From NCBI GenBank assembly GCA_050747745.1, contig JBOGKM010000110.1, positions 1 through 64,000 on the forward strand: 64,000 nucleotides of DNA, in the 5' to 3' direction. Below, in pieces: positions 42,009 to 49,804 of the stretch. Each line of letters opens with the position of its first letter. Position 1 is the first letter of the stretch. The notes under the pieces were generated by a model that worked only from the letters and a program-made list of their open reading frames with translations, did not search any database and was not told the origin of the DNA. The DNA is from SCQP01 sp050747745 (GTDB lineage Bacteria; Acidobacteriota; Terriglobia; Terriglobales; SCQP01). Position numbers and translations under genes: made by a program.

Positions 42009-44294
42009 GTGGAAATCCATGAGGCACCCCGATCCGATCTGGTGCGGCTGGAGACGCGGCCGAATCAGTTAAACATCTCCTCTTCGCGTACGGTAATGAC
42101 TTGCGGGCGCGACGGCATGGTTGCCAACGTGGATGAGCATGGCGTGTTCATCCACGAAACCCGCGTGCTGTCGCGCCTGGTGTGGCGGCTGCAGCAGGAG
42201 TTGTTCACCGCCGAGGCCACCAGCGTGCATCAAAACTCGATGCTGGTGTATGCCATCGCCCAGCCCGCGCGGCGGCTGCGCGCCTTTTCGGGCGCGATCA
42301 CGGGCAAACAGCAGGCGCGCGGCGCGACCGAAGAGACCATCGAGCTGCGTTTGGCTACCGTGCTCAGCGGCGGCCTGCACCAGGACGCCGACATCACCAA
42401 CTTCACCATTCAGCCGCAGCCGGTGAGTGTGGAGCTCGAGCTGGACGCCGATTTTGCCGGTCTGGACGAAGTGCTGGATGGCCATCGGCGCCAGCGGGGC
42501 CGGCTGCGGCGCGAGCGCCGGCAACAGGACGGCGAGGTCTGGATGCGCTGGGACTATCGCGCGTGCCATCGGGGCCAGCGGCTGGACCGTGGCGCTGCCA
42601 TCCATTTGCGTGGGCTGCCCCGGAACGTCCGCTGCGGAGCCCGTAAGCTGAGCTGGCAACTCGAGCTCGCCCCCGGCGCCAGCGCGCACATCTGCCTGGA
42701 GCTGGAAGCTCACATCGAGGAGGTCGAACTGCGGCCCGCGCCCGCCTGCTACCAGCTCGAGACACGGGACCCCCGCCTCGACGCCTATCTCACCGCCAGC
42801 ACCGGCATCAGCCCGCGCCCGCAGCCACAATCCACGGTCGAGCGCGCCCTCGAGCGCGCCCGTCATGACCTCGCCAGTCTGCGCATGTTCGACCTCGATC
42901 GGGAAAACGGCTGGGTTCCGGCCGCCGGCATTCCCAACTACGTCGCCACCTTCGGTCGCGACATACTTACCGCCGCCTGGCAGTCGGCGCTGCTCGGGCC
43001 CGACATCCTGCACGGGGCGCTGCACTTGCTGCGCGAGCTGCAGGGCCGCCGCACCGACAACTGGCGCGACGAGCAGCCGGGCAAGATGCTGCACGAAGCC
43101 CACACCGGACCCCTTTCGGTGCTCAACTACCGTCCCCAGGGACGCTATTACGGCTCCTTCAACACCTCGCCGTTCTACATCATCGTGCTGTCGGAATTCC
43201 TGCACTGGACCGGTGACCGCGAAACCACGCTCGGCTATCTGGATGCCGCCAAAAAGACGCTTGCCTGGATGGATCGCTACGGCCATCCCGGACACAAGCA
43301 CTTCTTCGCTTTCCAAACACGCAGCTCTCAGGGTGTGAAAAACCAGGGCTGGAAGGATTCCGGCGACGCGCTCATCTACCCCGGCGGAGCCATCGTTGCC
43401 GATCCCATCGCCACCTGCGAAATCCAGGGCTACGCCTACGAAGCCAAACTGCGCATGGCTGAACTATTCTGGCTGGCCAACGAGCGCGCCGCAGCCGCGC
43501 GCGTGCTGTGGCAGGCTCATGAGCTGAAAAAGCGCTTCAACGACGTGTTCTGGATGCCAGAGGACAACTACTTCGCCATGGCCCTGGATCCTAAACACCG
43601 CTTGGTGCGCTCAATCGGCTCCGATCCCGGTGACGCCCTCGCCACCGGCATCATCGCCCGCGAGTACGTGCAGAAGACGGTCGAGCGCCTGTTTGCGCCC
43701 GATATGTTCACCGGCTGGGGCATTCGCACGCTCTCGTCCCAGCACGTCGCGTTCAATCCCTACAGCTATCATCGCGGCTCGGTCTGGCCGGCGGAAAATG
43801 CCGCGATCGGCGTGGGGCTGCGCCGCTACGGTCACACCGATCGTCTGGCCCAGCTGATGCGCGCGCAGATGGCCGTGGCCGAACGCTTTCAGTTCGTTCG
43901 CTTTCCTGAAGTCATTTGCGGTCACGCCCACTCGCTGCAGCAGCCGTTTCCGCCCGTCTATCCCAAGTCCTGTTCGCCACAGGCCTGGTCCTCCGGTGCG
44001 CCGCTGATTCTCCTGCAGATGCTGCTGGGCATTTATCCCTACGCGCCTATGCAAACCCTGTTCCTCGATCCGCAGCTGCCCGATTGGCTGCCGCGGATTC
44101 GCCTGGAGGGCCTGCGCGTGGGCCAGGCATGCGTGGATATTGATTTTGAGCGCGATGCGAGCGGGGCCAGCCGCTACCAGGTTCACGAACGCGCGGGCAA
44201 GCTGCGGGTGGTGAAACAACCTTCGCCCTGGTCGGTGTTTGCCACCCCGGCCGAGCGCATCGAGGACTTCATCGGCTCGCTCCGCGCGGCCTGA
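42009..44294 (+). CDS. Glycogen-debranching-type enzyme (amylo-alpha-1,6-glucosidase family), copy 1
   Basis: A 761-residue protein. The N-terminal ~230 residues are the beta-rich domain of bacterial debranching-enzyme-like proteins (SSSRTVMTCGRDGMV, GVFIHETRVLSRL). From ~290 on, an (alpha/alpha)6 barrel contains NYVATFGRDILTAAWQS, NQGWKDSGDALI, GWGIRTLSSQH, YSYHRGSVWPAENAA and SCSPQAWSSGAP. The substrate may be glycogen-type alpha-1,6 links, trehalose-like sugars or mannosylglycerate. A paralogue lies at 45524-47806 on the other strand. The start is GTG 42009, with a weak ribosome site. Confidence 0.88.
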   Translation: MEIHEAPRSDLVRLETRPNQLNISSSRTVMTCGRDGMVANVDEHGVFIHETRVLSRLVWRLQQELFTAEATSVHQNSMLVYAIAQPARRLRAFSGAITGKQQARGATEETIELRLATVLSGGLHQDADITNFTIQPQPVSVELELDADFAGLDEVLDGHRRQRGRLRRERRQQDGEVWMRWDYRACHRGQRLDRGAAIHLRGLPRNVRCGARKLSWQLELAPGASAHICLELEAHIEEVELRPAPACYQLETRDPRLDAYLTASTGISPRPQPQSTVERALERARHDLASLRMFDLDRENGWVPAAGIPNYVATFGRDILTAAWQSALLGPDILHGALHLLRELQGRRTDNWRDEQPGKMLHEAHTGPLSVLNYRPQGRYYGSFNTSPFYIIVLSEFLHWTGDRETTLGYLDAAKKTLAWMDRYGHPGHKHFFAFQTRSSQGVKNQGWKDSGDALIYPGGAIVADPIATCEIQGYAYEAKLRMAELFWLANERAAAARVLWQAHELKKRFNDVFWMPEDNYFAMALDPKHRLVRSIGSDPGDALATGIIAREYVQKTVERLFAPDMFTGWGIRTLSSQHVAFNPYSYHRGSVWPAENAAIGVGLRRYGHTDRLAQLMRAQMAVAERFQFVRFPEVICGHAHSLQQPFPPVYPKSCSPQAWSSGAPLILLQMLLGIYPYAPMQTLFLDPQLPDWLPRIRLEGLRVGQACVDIDFERDASGASRYQVHERAGKLRVVKQPSPWSVFATPAERIEDFIGSLRAA

Positions 44295-44328
44295 GTAAAA
44301 TCCCCGAACTGGCGTACCGCTGCCTGCG

Positions 44329-44334
44329 TATGAT
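44329..44334 (+). promoter_or_regulatory. TANNNT hexamer before the DUF4097 gene (possible leaderless -10)
   Basis: TATGAT is followed by exactly six bases and the ATG at 44341. No Shine-Dalgarno sequence fits in the gap. The spacing equals that seen before the tlpA-like and smpB genes. Confidence 0.45.
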
Positions 44335-44340
44335 CGGGCT

Positions 44341-45324
44341 ATGAAGCACTTCCTCAATGCCCTCCTCGCCATCCTGGCGCTGGCGCTCGCGCTGACGGCG
44401 CTTCCGGCCGCGCTCGCCGCTCAGCAGGGCAGCTTTCACCGCCAGTACCAGGTCAACGGGCCAGTGACGCTCGAAATCCACAATGGCGCGGGTGACGTTC
44501 ACGTCACCGCACTGCCTGGTAACACGGTGACCGTGGATGCCACCATCCGGCAGAGCTTCGGGTTCTTTCTTGGCTCCGATCCCCAAGCGGTGCAGCGCGT
44601 GGAACATCAGCCGCCCATCACCCAGGACGGCAATACCATCCGCATCTCGCGCATCCAGGGCTATTGGGCGCGCCACATCTCGATTCGCTACACCATCACC
44701 GCGCCTCCGGATACGCAGGTGAGCGCGCAGACCGGCTCCGGCGACGTTGATCTCGACGGCCTGCAGCGCCCCGCCCGCCTGCACACCGGCTCCGGTGACG
44801 TCCACGTTACCCGGCTCGGCGGCGATCTGCATGCCTCCACCGGCAGCGGCGACATCGTCTTTGGCAGTATTCAGGGCAGCGCGCATTTCTCCACTGGCAG
44901 CGGCGATATCCGCGGCCGTGAGATCGCCGGAAGGCTGCGCGCCGATACCGGCAGCGGCGACGTAATCGTAAACCAGGTCGGCCAGGGCGCCTACGCTTCG
45001 ACCGGCAGCGGCAGTGTTCACCTCGATGCGGTCACGGGCGATGTCACCGCGCAAACCGCCAGTGGCGATGTATCCGTTGGCGGCACCATCGGCGTTGGCC
45101 ACCGCTGGGACCTGGGCACCAGCTCAGGCGCAGTCTACGTCTCCCTCCACGTCGTCGGCTCGGTTGCGGCGCAGCTGTACTCATCGTCCGGCGGCATTGA
45201 CGTTCATCTGCCGTCTGAGAACGTCTCCAGTAGCCGCCACTCCTGGTCCGGCACCCTCGGCAGCGGCGCGCCCTCGGGTACGCTGGTCGCGCATTCCTCC
45301 AGCGGCGGCATCGTAGTGCACTGA
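44341..45324 (+). CDS. Secreted DUF4097 beta-helix-like protein
   Basis: A 327-residue exported protein with a signal peptide (residues 5-27, AALAAQ). The mature part is a ladder of short repeats, six or more copies of TGSGD or SGD/SGS every 15-20 residues (from ~134 to ~250), typical of DUF4097 and adhesin-like head-GIN domains that form beta-solenoids. The C-terminus has SSSGGI repeats. The function of these acidobacterial proteins is unknown; surface or periplasmic scaffolding is a guess. It lies between the two debranching-type enzymes. Confidence 0.82.
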   Translation: MKHFLNALLAILALALALTALPAALAAQQGSFHRQYQVNGPVTLEIHNGAGDVHVTALPGNTVTVDATIRQSFGFFLGSDPQAVQRVEHQPPITQDGNTIRISRIQGYWARHISIRYTITAPPDTQVSAQTGSGDVDLDGLQRPARLHTGSGDVHVTRLGGDLHASTGSGDIVFGSIQGSAHFSTGSGDIRGREIAGRLRADTGSGDVIVNQVGQGAYASTGSGSVHLDAVTGDVTAQTASGDVSVGGTIGVGHRWDLGTSSGAVYVSLHVVGSVAAQLYSSSGGIDVHLPSENVSSSRHSWSGTLGSGAPSGTLVAHSSSGGIVVH

Positions 45325-45523
45325 AAGTTGCCGGCGCCGCCGGACAACCCGAGCGGCCATGCCAGCATCCAATTCTTCCGACTATGAGTGCAATGCCCGC
45401 CCCTCCCGTCCCTGCAGCGGTCCAGATTGGAACCCATGCCCGCTGCGGTCAGTCCAGAGCGCAACCGAGCGATTTCAATAACTTGCAGACAAAATCTGTA
45501 GAAACCGAGCGCCCCCGCCGCCG

Positions 45524-47806
45524 CTAACTCAACCCACCTGAACGGGGGGTGAAATCGACGGAAATGGAGAGCCGGTCGCCCTGCACGTCCAGCACGTTGC
45601 AAAACGTGCGCTGGCCGCGGCGATTGAACTCCAGCGTCACTTGGCTGTTGCCGATACGCAGGTGGTGCAGCCGTAGCCAGGAAAGCCAGTCCGGCAGCAG
45701 CGGATTGACCACCCGCAGCTCGCGCCGTCCGGCGTTGGGGCGCAGGCCGAGCGCGGCGGTGAGCAGCAGAAACCACGCGCCTGAGGCCCACGCCTGCGGC
45801 GAGCAGGAAACTGGATAATTCACTGGCTGGTCGAACTCGTTGCGCTGCACGCCCACGAACAACTCCGGCAGGCGCTGATCGCGGAAGAAATTCGCGGCCT
45901 GGAACAGGCCGGTGAGAATACGCAGCAGCGGCTGTTTGAAATCGTAAAAGGCGAAGCCCTGCGCGGCCAGCGAGTTGTCGTGCGGCCAGACCGAGCCGCG
46001 ATGATAGCTGAGCGGATTGAAGGTGGCTTCGTCGGCCGAGAGGGTGCGCACGCCCCAGCCGCTGAACATGTCGGCGCGCATCAGGCGGCGCGTGAGTTGG
46101 CGCGCGCGGTCGCGCCCGATGATGCGGCTCCAGAGTAGATGCCCGGCATTGGAGGTGATCGCGCGCACCGGTCGCTTCTGCGCGTCGAGCGCGGCCGCGT
46201 AGAAGCCCTGATCCGGAAGCCAGAATTGCTTCTCGAAGCGGTGCGAAAGTTCGGTGGCCTGCCGCCGCAGGCGGTCGGCGCCGCCGCTGTCGCCGCAGAT
46301 GCGCAGCAGCCGCGCCATGCGGTAGCGCGCGTCGTAGCAATAGCCCTGCACTTCGCACAGCGCCAACGGCGGCGGGGGCAGGCTGCCATCGGGCAAGAGA
46401 TAGGCATCCCAGGAATCTTTCCATCCCTGATTCGCCAGCCCCTGCGGCGAGCGCCGCAGGAATTCCACCAGTCCATCGCCATCCAGATCCCCCGATTCAT
46501 CCATCCACGCCAGCGCGCGCCGCGCTGCCGGCAGCAGCTCTTTCAGCAGTTCGTCGTCGCCGGTCCAGTTGTAGGTTTCATCCAGCACGATGAGAAACAG
46601 CGGGGTTGCGTCCACCGAACCGAAATAGGGCGCGTGCGGCATCTCGCCGGCGCGCGTCATCTCGCCTTCGCGCATCTCGTGCAAGATTTTTCCCGGCTCC
46701 TCGTCGCGCCAGTCGTCGCGGCGCGTGCCCTGATGGCGGGCGAGAAAACGCAGCGTCTCCTTGGCCAGGCGTGGATGCAGCATCAGCGCCTGGTAGCTGG
46801 CAATGAGGGAATCGCGGCCGAAGATGGTGGCGAACCAAGGTATGCCGGCGGCCACGATCTCGCCCGCCTCGCGCGGCACGGTGCCGCAATCGGCGCTCCC
46901 GGCCTTGCCCGCAAACGGCACCCGCAGCGAAAAAAAATCGCTCATCGCCGTCTGCAGACAGCGGGTAAACAGGTCATCGCTCGACTCGAAGCTGGTGGTG
47001 GCACGCTCCCAGTCCTGGTAGTTGGCGCGACGGCGCGCCAGGCACGCCGCGAAGCTGGAATCCACGCTGGCAGCGGTACCGCCGCCCGGTGGGGGCCGCT
47101 CGCCCGCGTCTGCCTCGACCGTACACAGCAGCGTGCGTTCGGCCCCGGGCGGGAGCGCGATGTCGAAGCGGGCCGAACGCGGTTGCAGGGTGCCCGGCGC
47201 TGGCGAGAAGCGGATGCGCGTCTGGCGGAACACGTCGTCGCGTCCGAGGTAGGAAAACGTCACCCCATCCGGACCCGGCTGGGGCCGGAAATATGTTCCC
47301 GCCGCTTGGCGCAGCATGCCGCGCACCTGAAACACATCCATGAAGTCGGCATCAAAGTGCAGCTCGACGGTCAGCGCCACCGGCTGCAGGCTGAAGTTGT
47401 GAAAAGTGAAGCGGTCGAAGAACCGCCCCGCCAGCAACTGCTCGCGATGGATATGCACGGTGTTTTCGGGCAGATCGAGGTTGTCGCGGACAGCCAGCGT
47501 GGCGGCGGTGAGCTCGATCTGCGCCAGCAGATTTTGCTGCGTTGCCGCCGACAGTACCAGCGCCCGATGACCGCTGATCAACAGCTCCCAATGGCTCAAA
47601 AAGCGCGTGTCCTGGTAGAACAACCCGGCATCGGTCGAGCTGGGCGGGGTGATGTCGCCAGCCAGCGCCGTGGCCAGAAACGTCTTGCCGTCAATCAGGG
47701 TTAGGTTGTTGACGCGGCGCGGCTCGGACGTGTGCGCCACCCGCGGCTGCTGCGGCGCGGCTTCCACTTCCAAGCCCCGGAAACTGATCCCCTCGCCTGC
47801 TCCCAT
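45524..47806 (-). CDS. Glycogen-debranching-type enzyme (amylo-alpha-1,6-glucosidase family), copy 2
   Basis: A 760-residue paralogue of the gene at 42009. It has the same N-terminal domain (VNNLTLIDGKTFL, GLFYQDTRFLSHWELL) and catalytic barrel (IPWFATIFGRDSLIASYQA, NQGWKDSWDAYL, GWGVRTLSADE, YHRGSVWPHDNSLAAQGF and SCSPQAWASGAW). WPHDN replaces WPAEN of the other copy. It lies six bases downstream of a glycosyltransferase gene on the same strand, so the two are probably co-expressed in alpha-glucan or glycoside metabolism. The 199 bases to the DUF4097 gene hold no gene. Confidence 0.9.
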   Translation of the reverse strand: MGAGEGISFRGLEVEAAPQQPRVAHTSEPRRVNNLTLIDGKTFLATALAGDITPPSSTDAGLFYQDTRFLSHWELLISGHRALVLSAATQQNLLAQIELTAATLAVRDNLDLPENTVHIHREQLLAGRFFDRFTFHNFSLQPVALTVELHFDADFMDVFQVRGMLRQAAGTYFRPQPGPDGVTFSYLGRDDVFRQTRIRFSPAPGTLQPRSARFDIALPPGAERTLLCTVEADAGERPPPGGGTAASVDSSFAACLARRRANYQDWERATTSFESSDDLFTRCLQTAMSDFFSLRVPFAGKAGSADCGTVPREAGEIVAAGIPWFATIFGRDSLIASYQALMLHPRLAKETLRFLARHQGTRRDDWRDEEPGKILHEMREGEMTRAGEMPHAPYFGSVDATPLFLIVLDETYNWTGDDELLKELLPAARRALAWMDESGDLDGDGLVEFLRRSPQGLANQGWKDSWDAYLLPDGSLPPPPLALCEVQGYCYDARYRMARLLRICGDSGGADRLRRQATELSHRFEKQFWLPDQGFYAAALDAQKRPVRAITSNAGHLLWSRIIGRDRARQLTRRLMRADMFSGWGVRTLSADEATFNPLSYHRGSVWPHDNSLAAQGFAFYDFKQPLLRILTGLFQAANFFRDQRLPELFVGVQRNEFDQPVNYPVSCSPQAWASGAWFLLLTAALGLRPNAGRRELRVVNPLLPDWLSWLRLHHLRIGNSQVTLEFNRRGQRTFCNVLDVQGDRLSISVDFTPRSGGLS

Positions 47807-47812
47807 CTCTGG

Positions 47813-48859
47813 TTACGATGCGGCCTCCAGGCGCGGGGCCGCAGCCTCATGACAGGCGCGGTACACGTCCAGGTAATCGTCGACCATGCGCTCCAAGCTG
47901 AAGTGCTGTTCCACGTAGGCGCGGCAGGTTTCCGGTGCGATGTGCAGCGTGCGCGCGTAAAGCGCCATTTCATCCACTCCGCGGCACACCCAGCCGGAAA
48001 CGCCATTTTCCACGACTTCCGGGACCGAGCCGCGCGCAAAAGCGAGCACCGGAACGCCGCATGCCATCGCCTCGATCATCACCAAGCCGAACGGTTCCTC
48101 CCATTCGATCGGAAACAGCAGCGCCCGCGCCCCCGCCAGCAGTTCGTTTTTGCCGGCTAAATCCAGCTCGCCCACATACTCAATGCCGCCGCCCAGCCGT
48201 GGCCGCACCCGCCGCTCCCAGTAGTCGCGGAACATGGGCTGGATCTCGCCTGCAATCTTCAGCGGCATGCCCGCTCGGCGTGCCACCGCGATGGCGGTGT
48301 GCGTACCTTTAATCGGCGCCACGCGGCCGATGAAGCATAGGTAATCGCGGCGTCCGTTGGCCACATGGTAGCGCTGGCAGCGCAGGCCGTGATGGATCAC
48401 CCTCAGCCCGGGAATTTGTTCCGCCAGTGCCTGACGATGACTGATGGCCACGTAACGCACTTGCGGAAATGCCTGATAATAGCGGCTCAGCGCCGGCTCC
48501 TTGGGATGATGCACTGTATAGACGAACGGCGCGGAAACGAAGCGCGACAGGTTCAGTCCGGGTGCATTGTTCATGTGAATAACGTCGCAATCGCGCGCCG
48601 CATCCTGGCAGGCCCAACTGGAATGCTCCAGATCCTCCAGGCTGCTCTCCAGAGCCGACTCGATCGGCCAGCGTCCTTCGTCTGCCCGCCAGCGAATCTC
48701 GCAACCCACTTTCGAGTTACCCACGGTATAAACGACGGGGTGGTGGCCGCGCGCTTTCAAACCTTCCGCCAAAAGCGCTACGAAGAGTTCGGTCCCGCCG
48801 TAGCGTAGCGGCGGGACCGTGATGAACGGAGGAACGACCAGACCGATTCTAAGCTGCAT
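47813..48859 (-). CDS. Family 4 (GT-B) glycosyltransferase
   Basis: A 348-residue GT-B glycosyltransferase. The N-terminal Rossmann domain starts LRIGLVVPPF, with RYGGTELFVALLAEGL. The C-terminal nucleotide-sugar domain has FIGRVAPIKGTHTAI and the E-x7-E motif in EEPFGLVMIEAMACGVPVLA (about residues 265-285). Such enzymes, found next to debranching-type hydrolases, may make an alpha-glucan or sugar-stress compound. The donor and acceptor are not known. Confidence 0.9.
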   Translation of the reverse strand: MQLRIGLVVPPFITVPPLRYGGTELFVALLAEGLKARGHHPVVYTVGNSKVGCEIRWRADEGRWPIESALESSLEDLEHSSWACQDAARDCDVIHMNNAPGLNLSRFVSAPFVYTVHHPKEPALSRYYQAFPQVRYVAISHRQALAEQIPGLRVIHHGLRCQRYHVANGRRDYLCFIGRVAPIKGTHTAIAVARRAGMPLKIAGEIQPMFRDYWERRVRPRLGGGIEYVGELDLAGKNELLAGARALLFPIEWEEPFGLVMIEAMACGVPVLAFARGSVPEVVENGVSGWVCRGVDEMALYARTLHIAPETCRAYVEQHFSLERMVDDYLDVYRACHEAAAPRLEAAS

Positions 48860-48941
48860 CGAACTGAAGTGTTAGATGTAGCCTGAGGCCGGAGGCTGTA
48901 TGTACCCCGCTCCCGGCGCCCAGTATCGGCCGTGCGCAGCC

Positions 48942-49355
48942 TCACCAGCTGCTGTAGGGAGTGCCGTTCAGTCCGTTGCCGGAGGCGCCGCTGTGCACGT
49001 CCACGATGCCGCCCATGGTCTGATCGGGCGACATGATGTCCTGGCTGTTCTGGGTCACCCAGGTATCGGCCGAGTGCGTGATCGGGTCCACCGGAATGGC
49101 GTGCAAATAGCCCGCCGTAACCAAATCGTCCAGCGATTGCGGCGCCTGCTGCTTATCCAGCGTATATTGGTTGATCAGCGAACGGAGCTGGAACAAGTCG
49201 TCGCGCAGCACCGCTTCCTGCGAGGCACGGATCGTGGTGCGATAGTTCGGCACGGCCATGGCCAGCAAAATGCCGATGATGGCCAGCACCATAATCAGCT
49301 CGATCAAAGTAAAACCGGCGCTAACGCGGTGCCGCTGGAGCCTGCGGCTCACCAT
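48942..49355 (-). CDS. Type II secretion / type IV pilus pseudopilin, copy 1
   Basis: A 137-residue protein with a prepilin leader: RVSAGFTLIELIMVLAIIG, with cleavage after Gly and Glu at mature position 5. A hydrophobic helix follows, and a C-terminal domain with DDLVTAGYLHAIPVDPIT and aspartates resembles the calcium-binding region of GspG. The start overlaps the other pseudopilin gene by seven bases. Confidence 0.88.
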   Translation of the reverse strand: MVSRRLQRHRVSAGFTLIELIMVLAIIGILLAMAVPNYRTTIRASQEAVLRDDLFQLRSLINQYTLDKQQAPQSLDDLVTAGYLHAIPVDPITHSADTWVTQNSQDIMSPDQTMGGIVDVHSGASGNGLNGTPYSSW

Positions 49356-49804
49356 TGGTCCACCTGCGTGCCATCGAGAGCTGTCGCTTGGCTGGTGGTG
49401 TAGACGTCAAACACGTCCTGCCCGCCCCAACTGGTCGAATCGGGCGCATCCTGCACCGAGCGCAAACCCCAGGTGTAGGAGTCGGTGAATGGATCCTCGG
49501 GGATTTTCCGCAAAAAGCGGATCTTCTCCGTGCCCATCTGCACGCCATCCACCAGCGTCTGCAAGTCGGGCGGATAGCCGTGGGTATCGGTCTGCACCTG
49601 AATCAGGCCGCGGTCGGCGGCATCCTTGTAGCGGTCTATGGCGTTGCGCATTTCGCGCAAATCCACGCGCAGCAGGTGCTCCTTTTCGCGCTCGATGCTG
49701 ATGCGCGCCAGCGGTATGGCCATCGAGGTGAGCACCACCAGAATGGCCGTGGCCACCAGCATCTCCACCAGCGTGAAGCCGGCGGTGAGGCGGCGGCGCT
49801 TCAT
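49349..49804 (-). CDS. Type II secretion / type IV pilus pseudopilin, copy 2
   Basis: A 151-residue protein with prepilin leader TAGFTLVEMLVATAILVVLT, then an amphipathic helix (REMRNAIDRYKDAADRG) and a GspG-like segment GYPPDLQTLVDGV and LRKIPEDPFT. It overlaps the secretin stop by four bases and the next pseudopilin by seven. No leader peptidase is in the window. Confidence 0.9.
   Translation of the reverse strand: MKRRRLTAGFTLVEMLVATAILVVLTSMAIPLARISIEREKEHLLRVDLREMRNAIDRYKDAADRGLIQVQTDTHGYPPDLQTLVDGVQMGTEKIRFLRKIPEDPFTDSYTWGLRSVQDAPDSTSWGGQDVFDVYTTSQATALDGTQVDQW

Noticed and set aside
44740..45070. Regular TGSGD-encoding repeats, considered as a DNA satellite or CRISPR
   Set aside because: The repeats are only similar at the protein level, vary in spacing and stay in frame within a DUF4097 beta-solenoid gene.
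46139..47704. A 521-codon plus-strand frame opposite the second debranching-type enzyme
   Set aside because: Antisense to a well-supported paralogue; no domain recognised.
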